A model generated the notes under the pieces. That model searched no databases and had not been told where the DNA came from. It was given only the letters and a program-made list of their open reading frames with translations. Positions 1 to 8,541 of a stretch of DNA of 64,000 nucleotides are shown here, piece by piece. How positions within the stretch are numbered: position 1 is the stretch's first letter; each line of letters opens with the position of its first letter. The DNA lies in assembly GCA_016716885.1 (NCBI GenBank), contig JADJUV010000020.1:30334-94333 (forward strand), in the 5' to 3' direction. The DNA comes from Candidatus Trichofilum aggregatum (lineage in GTDB: Bacteria > Chloroflexota > Anaerolineae > Promineifilales > Promineifilaceae). A program made the position numbers and the translations under genes.

Positions 1-837
1 CAATCCAGCAAGACTGCCTGGTTTCTTCTCTGGCTTTTCCTGAATATCAGTTTATTCTTGGGGTTGATAGGTTGTCACATGACTCAAATGAAGGAGTTAC
101 AACTTCGAAGCATTTCCCACACGGGAGACTACTCCTTCACCGGAAAGTGCTGTAACTTTCGTCCCCACAATCATACCCACCCTCATTCACGGTAATGGGG
201 ATGCTCTCCCACCAACCCCAAAACCTTACGCCAATCTCACCTTAGAGGATGTTTTGCAAGGCTGGCCGCTGATTACCGGGAGTTTTTGGGTCTATTCTCG
301 TACTTATTACACCGAAGTTGAAGCCGAAACAGAACAACTGAGTAGTTATCTTATTACAGAAACGGTAACTTCAGCCGCAGTAGACGAACTTAGCGGCTAT
401 TATGTGGTTGAGATGCTACAGGAAACACGCTGGATAGCAGGCAATAATTCATCTCGCCCACCACAGGAAACCTTTTGGTACATCATTGATGGTAATGAAA
501 TTTATCGGCAGCTAAACAATTTAGACCTTGCGCTATCTCATCAACTGGCTCCATTTGGTTTATAATTTTCCAGAAAGAACCTGTTGGTTTCCCTGACTCA
601 GAACGAGAAAACAACCCCCCCAGCTTTGTAACGCTTCAACTTCTGGGCCGATCACTTGGGAATCCCCACACAAACAGTAGATGGCTGTTACAATGTGGTT
701 TATGTTTACATAGCGGGTCAGTAAGGCATACTTTTTGTCCTGGTATTGGGTTTGTCGCCGCGTTTTACGACCATACGGGCTTTGGCTATCGCACCGAACT
801 TATCGCTTACTTCAATAATGGAAAAAATGATGAATGA
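1..837 (+). pseudogene. Broken lipoprotein gene, 5' end outside window
   Basis: Frame 1 from the window edge encodes a hydrophobic signal segment ending in a lipobox (L-I-G-C, Cys codon 73-75), so the product would be an exported lipoprotein. The reading frame then moves: positions 92-565 form a second open stretch without a start of its own, and the last coding-like stretch ends at the TGA at 835-837, where the residues FCPGIGFVAAFYDHTGFGY look like a real protein tail. At least three frame changes are needed to join these pieces, so no intact protein can be made as read. I do not recognise the family; it resembles a secreted protein with an alternating beta pattern. The NotI-type motif common elsewhere is absent here. 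Either a decayed gene or several base-calling indels. Confidence 0.5.
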
Positions 838-1231
838 TTTGTATCGTTATTACGAAGAAAGATTAGCAGAATTTAACCTACCCTTGCCTTGTTTATACAG
901 GGTCGCACGATACACACTCGGCCATCACGTACTCGTTCTTATGTGTGAGTCACAAGAAGAAAATTTAAGCGATAGAAGCCGAGTCTTTTTAACGTTTGAG
1001 GGGGTGGAATACATGCAACTATACCCTATGTGGAGAGACTCACCGTTACGACTGGCTTCGCCTGAATTACGTGATACGTTTCTGGAACAGGCTGGTGTTG
1101 AGCCACATGATACACAACTGCCCATGGTATTTCATGCTACCCCCTTTGCTAAAAACATCGTTGTCGTCTGTGCCCGGATATATTTTTCTGAAAAAACGCC
1201 TAAGTTATACGAATACCAATTTGATGCATAG
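818..1231 (+). CDS. Hypothetical protein, 137 aa
   Basis: I do not recognise this protein. The start at 818 is preferred over the further upstream in-frame TTG at 746 because that upstream part overlaps the tail of the preceding broken lipoprotein in another frame; ATG codons at 827 and 830 are alternatives. The product has no signal peptide or membrane segment, is rich in Tyr, Leu and Arg, and contains a proline-flanked aromatic patch (YPMWRDSPLRLASPE). It overlaps the previous gene by about 20 bases, which suggests the two were once co-transcribed. Composition is more AT-rich than the window average. Confidence 0.45.
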   Translation: MEKMMNDLYRYYEERLAEFNLPLPCLYRVARYTLGHHVLVLMCESQEENLSDRSRVFLTFEGVEYMQLYPMWRDSPLRLASPELRDTFLEQAGVEPHDTQLPMVFHATPFAKNIVVVCARIYFSEKTPKLYEYQFDA

Positions 1232-1390
1232 TTAGACCCTTGTTTGAGAATGGCTTGGGAAAATTATACGTTACCGGGAAGGGGAATACGACGCGGCCGC
1301 GAACCCCCCTGACAGCCAACATCCCAGTGCGTTTAAGCAGATTTTCCTTACCATCCGGCACTTCTGAAGAAGCTTGCCACAATTAACGCC

Positions 1391-1645
1391 ATGACAACCA
1401 ACAGCCCTACCCATACCCATCGCCTGACGATAGACTATCCAGACGAACTGTTGGGCTTTACGACCAGAGGAGTTCATACAACACGTCTACTACTAGCCAT
1501 AAAGCTGTATGAAACAGGCAAGTTGACAACGGGGCTGGCGGCAAAATTAGCAGGTGTGTCCCGCAATAGTTTTTTTATCCTGTTAGGTCAATATGGCCTG
1601 TCTCCTTTCAGTGGGAAACCCCGAGAGCGGGAGGGAAGACTTTGA
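1391..1645 (+). CDS. UPF0175 family protein (antitoxin-like), 84 aa
   Basis: The sequence has the typical UPF0175 order: a beta strand with DYPDELLG near the N-terminus, then a helix with RLLLAIKLYETGKLTTGLAA, then a putative helix-turn-helix AKLAGVSRNSFFILLGQYG ending in SPF. Full length for the family (about 80-90 aa). Such proteins are commonly encoded just upstream of a DUF3368 PIN-like protein and are regarded as antitoxin-like partners. Here the downstream partner starts one base after the stop but is broken. The residues between the first strand and RLLLAIKL differ from the usual acidic linker. Confidence 0.75.
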   Translation: MTTNSPTHTHRLTIDYPDELLGFTTRGVHTTRLLLAIKLYETGKLTTGLAAKLAGVSRNSFFILLGQYGLSPFSGKPREREGRL

Positions 1646-2087
1646 ATGCCCACCGTGCCGCCCGTCATTCTCAATAACACCGGGGTGTGGACGCTCCTGG
1701 GATTGCTAAGAGATTTATTTGGCGATGTTTAATTCCTTTGCTGTTGAAGCAAATTTCTGGCTACTCATTCGACGTCCGAAGGCGATAGCTAACACTCCTG
1801 ATTCAGACAACATCATTGGTCAACCCAAGACGTCCCGTTCTAGGTTAGATAAAGTGAAGCGGAAGTGCTCGTTGGCTGGACGCAGCACGGCTTGTTGTCA
1901 TTGATGAGCGAGGCGACAATATGCTCGTCATCTGGGCCTACCGGTCACCGGCACCCTGGGAATATTACTTTTGGCGACAACAACAATGATCCTCAGTTGC
2001 TCTGTTGATTCAACAATTACGACTGGTTTATATCTTGCCCCGAAATTAGTTGATCAAGTTTTAGAAATGGCTCAAGAAAGTAGATAA
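1646..2087 (+). pseudogene. DUF3368-type PIN-like toxin partner, decayed
   Basis: An ATG lies directly after the UPF0175 stop. The first 28 codons (ILNNTGVWTLLGLLRDLFGDV) match the DUF3368 start, where an N-T-[TP] turn precedes the first helix, but a stop follows. Later pieces in other frames are recognisable: a VVIDER acidic strand near 1895, LGLPVTGTLGILLLA near 1935-1975, and a C-terminal GLYLAPKLVDQVLEMA ending at 2087. The order of the pieces is that of an intact DUF3368 protein, so this is one gene with several indels. With the upstream UPF0175 gene it forms a dead or misread toxin-antitoxin-like pair. Confidence 0.65.
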
Positions 2088-2093
2088 CTGGTT

Positions 2094-2957
2094 ATGCCCC
2101 ATCAACCCATCAACCAAGACACCGTTTTTAACGAAATCTGGCCCACCGTGACGGCCCTGCTGAAAGCTACCGTGGCTCAGGATGAAAAAACCATCCAGAA
2201 GATGCTGGTCGCCAGTGGCAACGCGGCCGCGCTCCTCTCGCTCTTTGGCCCCGTAGCCCTGGATGTGATCCTCAAAACGGTTTATGACCGGGACAACGCC
2301 ACCCTCACCTACGCCGTCCAGACCGACAAAGGACGGCATGTGTACATTGAGTACGCCTGGCCCGACACCACCCAGGACAACGAGGTCAGCGAAGATGATT
2401 TTGCCTACGTGCGCCTGCGTCGACAGGGCGAAAAATGGCGTATCCTGGACACCTACCCAGGCCGGATTGATACCCCCATGACGCCACCCCGCGCCAGGGG
2501 CATTTTGCTGGACAACGAACTGATCAAATCGGGGCAGGGTGTGCCTTCCGATCCGTGGGTTTTGCCCCTGGCTTTGTTGGCCGGGGCGATTCGTTTGCCC
2601 CTGCGGGAAGAAGGGCTGGCCGATGAGGTAGAGCGGTTGTTACTGCCCACCTTGCAGGGTCAGGGTCACGGCGTGTTTGCCCTGGTGAATGCCCGGCGGC
2701 TGTGGCGGGATTTCCGGGCCAAAGCCAAACCGGTGATTGATGTGCCGCTGGCCTGGGCCGCCGTGGTCGAGTTCCTCATTGCTGACCAGGAGATGGTGCA
2801 GACGAGTGAAGCTGAGGTCGCGGCCGCGTACCAGATTAACCCCGTGGCCTTCAGTCAACGGGTGGCCCAGGTAAAAAGAGCACTCAAAATTGCCGAGAAA
2901 GGGCTGGATCAACGGTACACCTCACTGTGGGTGACACCCGTTGAGGTAGCAAAATGA
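2094..2957 (+). CDS. Conserved hypothetical protein, 287 aa
   Basis: A complete reading frame with an ATG six bases after the preceding stop. Not recognised as a named family. Residues about 30-125 have the look of an NTF2-like or DUF4878-like fold (helix, then strands ending in RRQGEKWRILDTYPG), which is only a resemblance. The C-terminal half is helical and ends in QRVAQVKRALKIAEKGLDQRY. No signal peptide or membrane segment, so probably cytosolic. Its TGA overlaps the ATG of the next reading frame (ATGA, 2954-2957), which would allow translational coupling. Two NotI-type palindromes lie in frame (near 2222 and 2820), each encoding Ala-Ala-Ala or similar. Confidence 0.6.
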   Translation: MPHQPINQDTVFNEIWPTVTALLKATVAQDEKTIQKMLVASGNAAALLSLFGPVALDVILKTVYDRDNATLTYAVQTDKGRHVYIEYAWPDTTQDNEVSEDDFAYVRLRRQGEKWRILDTYPGRIDTPMTPPRARGILLDNELIKSGQGVPSDPWVLPLALLAGAIRLPLREEGLADEVERLLLPTLQGQGHGVFALVNARRLWRDFRAKAKPVIDVPLAWAAVVEFLIADQEMVQTSEAEVAAAYQINPVAFSQRVAQVKRALKIAEKGLDQRYTSLWVTPVEVAK

Positions 2958-3883
2958 GACAACACGAACAAGGAACGTCAGAAAGAATGAAAATAAACCG
3001 CAGATTCCGCCGATTAACGCCGATTTTCAATTCTTCATCCGTGTTTCTATCTATCCGTGTTCCTTCCATCCGTGGTTATATTCACTGGCGGAACTTGCTC
3101 CTTTTACTCCTTTTATTTTTGCCAGCCTGCAACAACAACGCGGCCGCGCCCACCCTCGCGCCTACCGCCGAAATAGCGCCCAGCGCGGCCGCCGTTCAGC
3201 CCACGTCCACCCCACCCACCACCAACACACCCGCCGCCCTGGTTCCCCACAGAACCAGCCGCCACCACCGCCGCTAATCCACCGCCGCCCCGGCCGAAAT
3301 TGCGCCCGATGCCACCGCCAGCCTGCCCACGGCCGAACCCCGGTGGCCTTCAATGGCAAAAACGAGGATGGCACTTTTTCCGCGGCCGCGCCGTGCCCCC
3401 GTCACCCTCATTGATTATTCTGACTTCCTTTGAGGCGGTTGCCGCACCTACGTGTTAGGGGCAGAACCAGAAATCAGTGACACCTATGTCAACAGCGGTC
3501 AGGTCAAAATTATCTTCTGGCATGTGTTGGATCATGCCACGGCCAGCCTGAACAGCCACGCGGCCGCGGACTGTATCGGCCAACAAAGTGTGGACGCTTA
3601 TTGGCTGATCCATGACCAGTTCTTTGCCGACCAGAATGAGTTGTGGAATGCAGACCGAGATTATTTTGTCAACGCGGCCGCGACTGTCGGTGTTGATCAG
3701 GCCACTTTTGAGCAGTGTTACGACAGCGGGGTAGGTCAGGCCAACGTCACCCGGCTGGATGCCATTCGTCGCCAACAAGGCATTCTCACCCGCCCCACCT
3801 TTGACATTAACGGCACGCTCCTCTTTGGGGCACAACGGTTCGCCGTCTTTGCTGAAGCCATCGAAGCCGCTCTGGGCCAATGA
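2954..3883 (+). pseudogene. DsbA-like thiol-disulfide lipoprotein, frame-broken, TGA at CxxC
   Basis: A long hydrophobic stretch ends in a lipobox (LFLPAC) followed by a Pro/Thr/Ala-rich linker, as in membrane-anchored thioredoxin-fold proteins. The linker frame is lost near 3245 and again between about 3340 and 3400, where VAFNGKNEDGTF and then APVTLIDYSDFL appear in different frames. From 3410 one frame continues to 3883 and reads IDYSDFL-TGA-GGC-RTYV and then the DsbA-like body (SGQVKIIFWHVLDH, DCIGQQ, YWLIHDQFF, TRPTFDINGTLLFGAQ). The TGA sits exactly where DsbA family members have the first Cys of CxxC. A hairpin follows it (3437-3468). The first 40 codons derive from a spacer repeat. 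Either a decayed or misread gene, or a selenoprotein with base-calling errors upstream. Confidence 0.6.
3431..3468 (+). other. Candidate selenocysteine TGA with SECIS-like hairpin
   Basis: The TGA at 3431-3433 is in frame with the DsbA-like body. Directly after it, GGTT (3437-3440) pairs with AACC (3465-3468), GCC (3441-3443) with GGC (3460-3462), and CCTA (3447-3450) with TAGG (3456-3459), leaving a five-base loop CGTGT (3451-3455). The loop begins 17 bases after the TGA and has G at its second position, as expected for bacterial SECIS elements. GC-rich DNA forms such hairpins easily, and no sel genes are in the window, so this is only a candidate. Confidence 0.3.
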
Positions 3884-4115
3884 GTTTAAAAAAAAGGAAC
3901 ACAGAGAGCGCAGAGGTGAGGGCACCGAGAGTCACAGAGAAAGACCTCCTTAAAACTCGCCTCATCCTTCTTTTAATTCCCTCTGTGCTTCTTGTTCAGT
4001 TGGCAAGAAGTTTAACCGCAGATTTTGGGGATTAACGCAGATTCTTTAATCAGCGAAAATCGGCGTTAATCTGCGGATAATTTTTTTCTGGCTTTTCCAG
4101 ATTAGGATCATACCC
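3884..4115. repeat. Spacer of phrase-like direct repeats
   Basis: No gene is visible. The stretch holds repeats of the type ACAGAGAG/GCAGAGG (3898-3950) and CGCAGATT/AACGCAGATT (4014-4085), the latter also as an inverted copy (AATCGGCGTTAATCTGCGG). Related phrases occur at 2998-3040, 19020-19100 and 31005-31070. Confidence 0.6.
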
Positions 4116-5500
4116 ATGCCCAATTTTCAACCCGTCACCCCCGATATATTGACCCAATTAGCCGCCATCGTTGGGCCGGATGGCTGAGCACCACCACCGC
4201 CGAGCGCCAACTCCGCGACAAAGACCAATCCTACCAGCCCCCCAGCCTGGCCGAAGTGGTTGTCTGGCCGCAGACCGCCGAGCAGGTGTCCGCCATCTTG
4301 CAACTAGCCAACGCCCACTGTGTGCCCGTGACCCCGTGGGGGGTGGGCACCTCGCTGGAAGGCAACCCGGTGCCCTTGTACGGCGGTATCTCCCTTTCCA
4401 CGGAGCGCATGAACCGGCTGATCGCCGTTCACGCCGATGATTTTCAGGTAACGGTTCAGCCGGGTCTGCCCCTACAAAGATTTGAACCAGCGACTGGCCC
4501 GCATGGTCTGTTTTCCGCCTGATCCGGGGCCAACGCCACCATCGGCGGTATGCTGGCTAATAATGCCGCCAGGATTCACACGGTGCGTTATGGGGCCAGC
4601 AAGGATAACACCTTGCCGGATGCAGGTGGCGCTGGCCGATGGGCGTCTCATCCATGTCGGTTCCCGCTCCATCAAACAGTCGGCGGGTTATGATTTGCTG
4701 CACCTGTTTATTTGCAGTGAGGGTACGCTGGGGGTCATTACCGAGGCGACGCTCAAGCTCACGCCGGTTCCCAGCCTGATGAGTGCGGTGGTGGCGGGTT
4801 TAAGACGGTCGCGGCCGCGGTCGCCACCGTCGTAGCCGTGCGCGGCAGTGGCGTCGGCGTGGCCGCCCTGGAACTGATTGATGCCGCTCACGCCCGTATG
4901 CTCAGTCAGGAGCCAGGAGTAGACCTGGGCGAACAACCAACCTTGTTCATGGAACTACACGCTACCCACCCCGAAACGCTCCAGGCAGAGCTAGAAATGG
5001 TGCGCGAAATTTGTGAAGAGTTGGGAGCCATCACCTTCCGCTCTACCACCGACAACGCCCAGCGGCTGTCGCTCTGGCACGCCCGCCACGCCGCCTTCGA
5101 GATTGCCGTGCGTAATCACCCCGGCCAACGGTGGCTGGTGATGGATGTGGCCGTGCCCATCAGTGCCTACCCGTCGCTGGTGGCCCACAGCGAAGCGGCG
5201 CTGCTCGAATTCGGGGCCATTGGTTATCTCATCGGTCACGCCGGGGATGGCAATTTGCACCTGATTTTGCCTTTTGCCGATGAGGCCGGGTATGCCCGGG
5301 CAATGCAGGTCAACGAATCCATCGTTTATCAGGCCATTGCCCTGGGGGGCACGGCGACCGGTGAACATGGCGTGGGGGTGGGCAAAGCCAAATTTATGCC
5401 TCGTGAACATGGCCCAGCCCTGGATGTCATGCGCGCCATTAAACAAACGCTTGATCCGAATGGTATTTTGAATCCAGGCAAGATTTTTCCGGTAAGCTAG
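4116..5500 (+). pseudogene. FAD-linked oxidase (GlcD / D-lactate dehydrogenase type), frame-broken
   Basis: The pieces together give a complete FAD-binding (PCMH-type) oxidase. In order: RDKDQSYQPPSLAEVVVWP and PQTAEQVSAILQLANAH, the FAD loop WGVGTSLEGNPVP, then GANATIGGMLANNA, the DLLHLFICSEGTLGVITEAT motif, and the C-terminal substrate domain with YLIGHAGDGNLHLILPF and EHGVGVGKAKFM (4838-5500). These family members oxidise 2-hydroxy acids such as glycolate or D-lactate and pass electrons to the membrane chain. Frame changes are needed near 4180, 4475-4520, 4605 and 4805, mostly in short homopolymers (for example, one T short in a GATTGG context near 4180). That pattern fits sequencing error as well as decay. 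The last 220 codons are intact. Confidence 0.8.
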
Positions 5501-5580
5501 TCAGCAATTCAGCCGGTCAGCATTTCAGATTCAGCTCGTGGCTAACAGCTGACTTGAACCTGAAACCTGAAACTTCCCCC

Positions 5581-6456
5581 ATGTCAAACCACATCACCCA
5601 ACTTACGCCCCATCTGTGGATTCGTCAGAGTTCATTGTTTTTGACCAATGCTGGTTTGTTTGTGAGTGAGGATCAGGCGGTGCTGATTGACCCCTGTATT
5701 TACCCGTCGGAGATTTTGGTCTGGCGGGAATACGCGGCCGCGCACCTGCTCCACCTCTCCCACCTCATCCTCACCCACCACCACTGGGATCACATCCTGG
5801 GGCCAGAGCATTACCCCACCGTGCCCATCATCGCCCAGGCCGACTATTTGACCGCCACGGCTGGGGAGCATGATGGCCGACTGCGGCAGTACATGACCTA
5901 TTGGTTTGCCAAAGAGAAGATTCACCGGGACGAGCCGTTCGCCGTGCCCCAACCGACCTACACCTTCACCGACCGGATGAGCCTGCGCCTGGGTGATGAA
6001 ACCTTGCAGTTTGTTCATGCCCCCGGCCACGCGCCGGATCAGTTGGTGGTGTATCAGCCGTCGAGTGGCCTGTTGTGGTCATCGGACATCCTCAGCGATG
6101 TGGAGATTCCGTTTGTGAGCCATAACCTGGCGGCCTATGAACGCACGCTGGCGATGCTGGCAACCTGGGAGATTGAAATGTTGGTTCCGGGGCATGGGCA
6201 TGTAGCGAAGTCGCGGCCGCACATCGAGCAACGCATTCGTGAGGATAGGGCGTATTTGGGGGAGTTACGCGGCCGCGTCACCGACGCCATCGTCCAAGGC
6301 AAAACCGTCGCCGAAACTGTCACTCTATGCGCCGATATGGATTATCGGAACCGGGAAGAAAACGCCCAGCCCCATCAACGCAACGTGGAGAGCGTCTATC
6401 TGGAGCTAGGCGGGCAGAGCGAGGAGAAAAATGTGGGCTGGGGGCAGTTTGATTGA
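5581..6456 (+). CDS. Metallo-beta-lactamase-fold hydrolase, 291 aa
   Basis: The metal-binding signature THHHWDH lies near residue 65, followed by the later ligands HAPGHAPDQ (near 148) and a terminal VPGHGH (near 202), so a complete MBL-fold hydrolase of the glyoxalase-II-like kind. Substrate unknown. The start at 5581 (MSNHITQL) is chosen because the further upstream in-frame codons (from 5554) are made of the spacer phrase TTGAACCTGAAACCTGAAAC. The C-terminal quarter is helical with NREENAQPHQRNVE. A decayed second copy of this 3' end lies at 7146-7280. Three in-frame NotI-type palindromes are present. Confidence 0.8.
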   Translation: MSNHITQLTPHLWIRQSSLFLTNAGLFVSEDQAVLIDPCIYPSEILVWREYAAAHLLHLSHLILTHHHWDHILGPEHYPTVPIIAQADYLTATAGEHDGRLRQYMTYWFAKEKIHRDEPFAVPQPTYTFTDRMSLRLGDETLQFVHAPGHAPDQLVVYQPSSGLLWSSDILSDVEIPFVSHNLAAYERTLAMLATWEIEMLVPGHGHVAKSRPHIEQRIREDRAYLGELRGRVTDAIVQGKTVAETVTLCADMDYRNREENAQPHQRNVESVYLELGGQSEEKNVGWGQFD

Positions 6457-6528
6457 GGGCAAAGCGGGGAAATAGCAATTACGAAGGGGGAACGCGGCCG
6501 CGTTCCCCAGTCGAGCCACCCCGATTAT

Positions 6529-7002
6529 TTAATTCTTGGCCTTGAGGGCTTCAATTTGGGTTTTCCAGGCCTGGGGATCGGTTAAGTACCAGGCGATTGA
6601 GTCCATTTTACCGTCTACGGAAAAACTCACCTTCAGCAGATTGTAGATCGTGGCCTTGCCCAAATGTCTTTTAGTCAGCGTGAGTTCAGTGATCGCGTCC
6701 AGGGGCACACGAATGTCTTTCCTGGGCATAAACATGAAGAAATGTAGCTCCTTCCCGGTGAGGACTAGACCCCCGTTGCCCCGGGCTTGCCAGACACCCG
6801 CCGACTCCAGCCCAAAGCTATTGGCCTTCAGGTCTTTCATGATGATCTGCTCTGGTTTGTACAGGGGCGCTATTCGGTTTTCGAGGGGAGTTTTGATGAG
6901 CTGGAGGGTGCCTTTAGCCACCAGGCTGATGACGATAACCCCCAACACAATTAAGCCAATAATGACAATGACGATGATCACCGTTCCTTGAGAATCTAGC
7001 AT
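6529..7002 (-). CDS. Membrane-anchored PH-like hypothetical protein, 157 aa
   Basis: The start at 7002 is set by a strong ribosome site, GGAGG five bases upstream of ATG; an upstream in-frame codon at 7059 lacks one. An N-terminal transmembrane helix of about 25 residues (Ile/Val-rich, after MLDSQGT) is followed by a cytosolic domain with the strand pattern of a GRAM/PH-type fold (GNGGLVLTGKELHFFMFMPR, then RVPLDAITELTLTKRHLGKA and SIAWYLTDPQAWKTQIE). The pattern is that of bacterial PH-like proteins, but function is unknown. It stands alone, convergent with the MBL gene. Confidence 0.65.
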   Translation of the reverse strand: MLDSQGTVIIVIVIIGLIVLGVIVISLVAKGTLQLIKTPLENRIAPLYKPEQIIMKDLKANSFGLESAGVWQARGNGGLVLTGKELHFFMFMPRKDIRVPLDAITELTLTKRHLGKATIYNLLKVSFSVDGKMDSIAWYLTDPQAWKTQIEALKAKN

Positions 7003-7145
7003 GTTGACCTCCAAGACTGACCTGTTCACGTCTGGTTTTATGTGACTGGTTCCATTCACGATGATAGAGGCAGTGGGGGGTTACGTCAAAAATTGGGGTC
7101 AAAGCGGCCAAAGCCCATTTCCATCGTTCCCGTATATTGAACGCT

Positions 7146-7280
7146 AACCGGAGCAGACATCGTAAATCGTCAACCGCATCAGGGCAATGTGGAGAGCCTT
7201 TACCGGGGGTTGGGCAGGTAGAGAGAGGATGAAAATGTGGACTGGGAGTTGGATTGAGGGTGAGGGGGGAACGCGGCCGC
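7146..7280 (+). pseudogene. Remnant copy of the MBL hydrolase 3' end
   Basis: From AACCGG at 7146 through ATGTGGAGAGC, GGGCAGGTAGAGAGAGGATG, AAAATGTGGACTGGGAG and GATTGAGGG to GGGGGAACGCGGCCGC at about 7280, this stretch parallels 6345-6500, the last 110 bases of the MBL gene plus its downstream flank, including the same NotI-type palindrome. The codon frame is not kept. It is best read as what is left of a paralogue or partial duplication. Confidence 0.55.
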
Positions 7281-7324
7281 ATTTTTACGTAAATCTCGCT
7301 TTATAAACTTTGATGTATGCATGT

Positions 7325-7693
7325 TTACGTGGCTAAGAACGACTCCAGGGAACTCCTTACCAATTCCGTGACTGTAATCTGATACCAGTCACCACTTCCT
7401 ACCCACTGAGTATAATTAATCTCAATTACTTGATTGTCGTCTTTGAATATTATGCGCTGCAAGCTATTCAACACGCCGCCAATGATGTTTGCACTGTCGG
7501 CCCTTCCACGGCTTCGGGCGTAGCGTATGGAGACGGCGCATTTAGTGATCAGCGGAACTGAAGTGGTGAAAGCTTCTTTTGCTTTCATTTGAAGAAATTC
7601 CTTGCGATCTTTCTGTCGTGTTTTCTCAGCCAGGTCAGATGGGGTCTGCTTCCATGGCGGTGCAAAATCTACTACAAATGTCACAGTTATCAT
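7325..7693 (-). CDS. RusA-like Holliday-junction resolvase, 122 aa
   Basis: The central motif SRGRADSANIIGGVLNSLQ followed by IIFKDDNQVIEI has the RusA layout: an acidic residue and Asn in D-x-x-N before the helix, then an Asp pair about 15 residues later. RusA-family proteins cut four-way DNA junctions and are usually brought in by prophages or other mobile DNA. The start at 7693 (MITVTFVVDF) gives family-typical length; an in-frame ATG at 7729 would add 12 residues. No other phage genes are nearby. The gene lies in a stretch of about 1.6 kb without the NotI-type motif, next to the Mrr-like nuclease gene. Confidence 0.6.
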   Translation of the reverse strand: MITVTFVVDFAPPWKQTPSDLAEKTRQKDRKEFLQMKAKEAFTTSVPLITKCAVSIRYARSRGRADSANIIGGVLNSLQRIIFKDDNQVIEINYTQWVGSGDWYQITVTELVRSSLESFLAT

Positions 7694-7889
7694 TCCGATA
7701 ACTCTAGGGTAGTAATGTGTGGTTGCCAAATAGATTGCAATTACGGTCTGGCAATAGGCATCAGGCCCAGGGTTGTAGCCCCGTCGCCTGCATACCTTGG
7801 GGGACTACATCATACCGTAAAAGCAACATTACGCCTTAACAGGTGTTCCAGCAAGAATCCCTCCTCTTAGGCTCCCATTCCAGGGGGGC

Positions 7890-8382
7890 CTATGATTCCA
7901 AGCGTTGAGTTTGTTTGATTCCTTCATTATTCAATGTAATCAGGAATCCTACTGTGTTTGGAAGCCAAGGTGGGTAGTAGACAGTTGGTCCGCTCCCCTT
8001 TGTGAAATATGACGCTCTGCCATCAGAAATTTGCACAAGGGCGATATGATGATGCTGGGCGTATTCTATAGCACCGCTTCTGAACAGTGCGGTTGAGAAT
8101 ATCATCCCTTTTTGTGCACCAACTGCTCGCATTTTATCGGCTAATATTTGAACCGTAACCGCGTTCTATTGGCGCACTATGCCGCTTGCACTCAATGAGA
8201 ACGAGAAAATCAGCACCAAGTGCTTCAAAGCGAGCCGTAACGTCAAACACGAAATCCCCACCTGATCCCTCAATCCTATCGAGATGCGTAGTAGTGAAGC
8301 TATTGAGTCCTACGCCTTCTTCATTAAGAATTCGTTGAACTTCTAATTCAAATCCCTCTGGAGATAATGACATTGGATCCAT
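7890..8382 (-). pseudogene. Mrr-like restriction endonuclease, single frameshift
   Basis: The first part (8382-8134) begins MDPMSLSPEGFELEVQRILN and contains the PD-(D/E)xK core GGDFVFDVTARF and FLVLIECKRH, as in Mrr-type nucleases that cut modified DNA. The second part (8132-7890) continues MRAVGAQKGMIFSTALFRSG, the usual helix and strand after the core. The two join as ERGY-VQILADKMRAVG if one base is removed near 8140, so one indel separates them. With 160 residues it is the catalytic domain alone, without the winged-helix DNA-binding domain of full Mrr. Possibly part of a small defence or mobile patch with the RusA-like gene. Confidence 0.6.
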
Positions 8383-8541
8383 AGAAGATGTAACCTTGAA
8401 ATGAAGTCCAACTTTTTATTCGACGAAAGGTAGGCGTAATCATATGGACAGAAAGGTGTTACGTCAAAAAACGGCTCGTGTTCGCGGCCCCATCCATTTT
8501 CCCCCTCCTGTCAACATCCAACAACACGGTAGAATTACCGC

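Noticed and set aside
4991..5446. Long antisense frames opposite genes such as the FAD oxidase, mutS2 and men genes
   Set aside because: They are typical shadows of GC-rich codon usage, lack start signals and have no domain resemblance.
7325..8382. Prophage remnant
   Set aside because: A RusA-like and an Mrr-like gene alone are not enough; no integrase, structural or lysis genes and no clear attachment repeats were seen.
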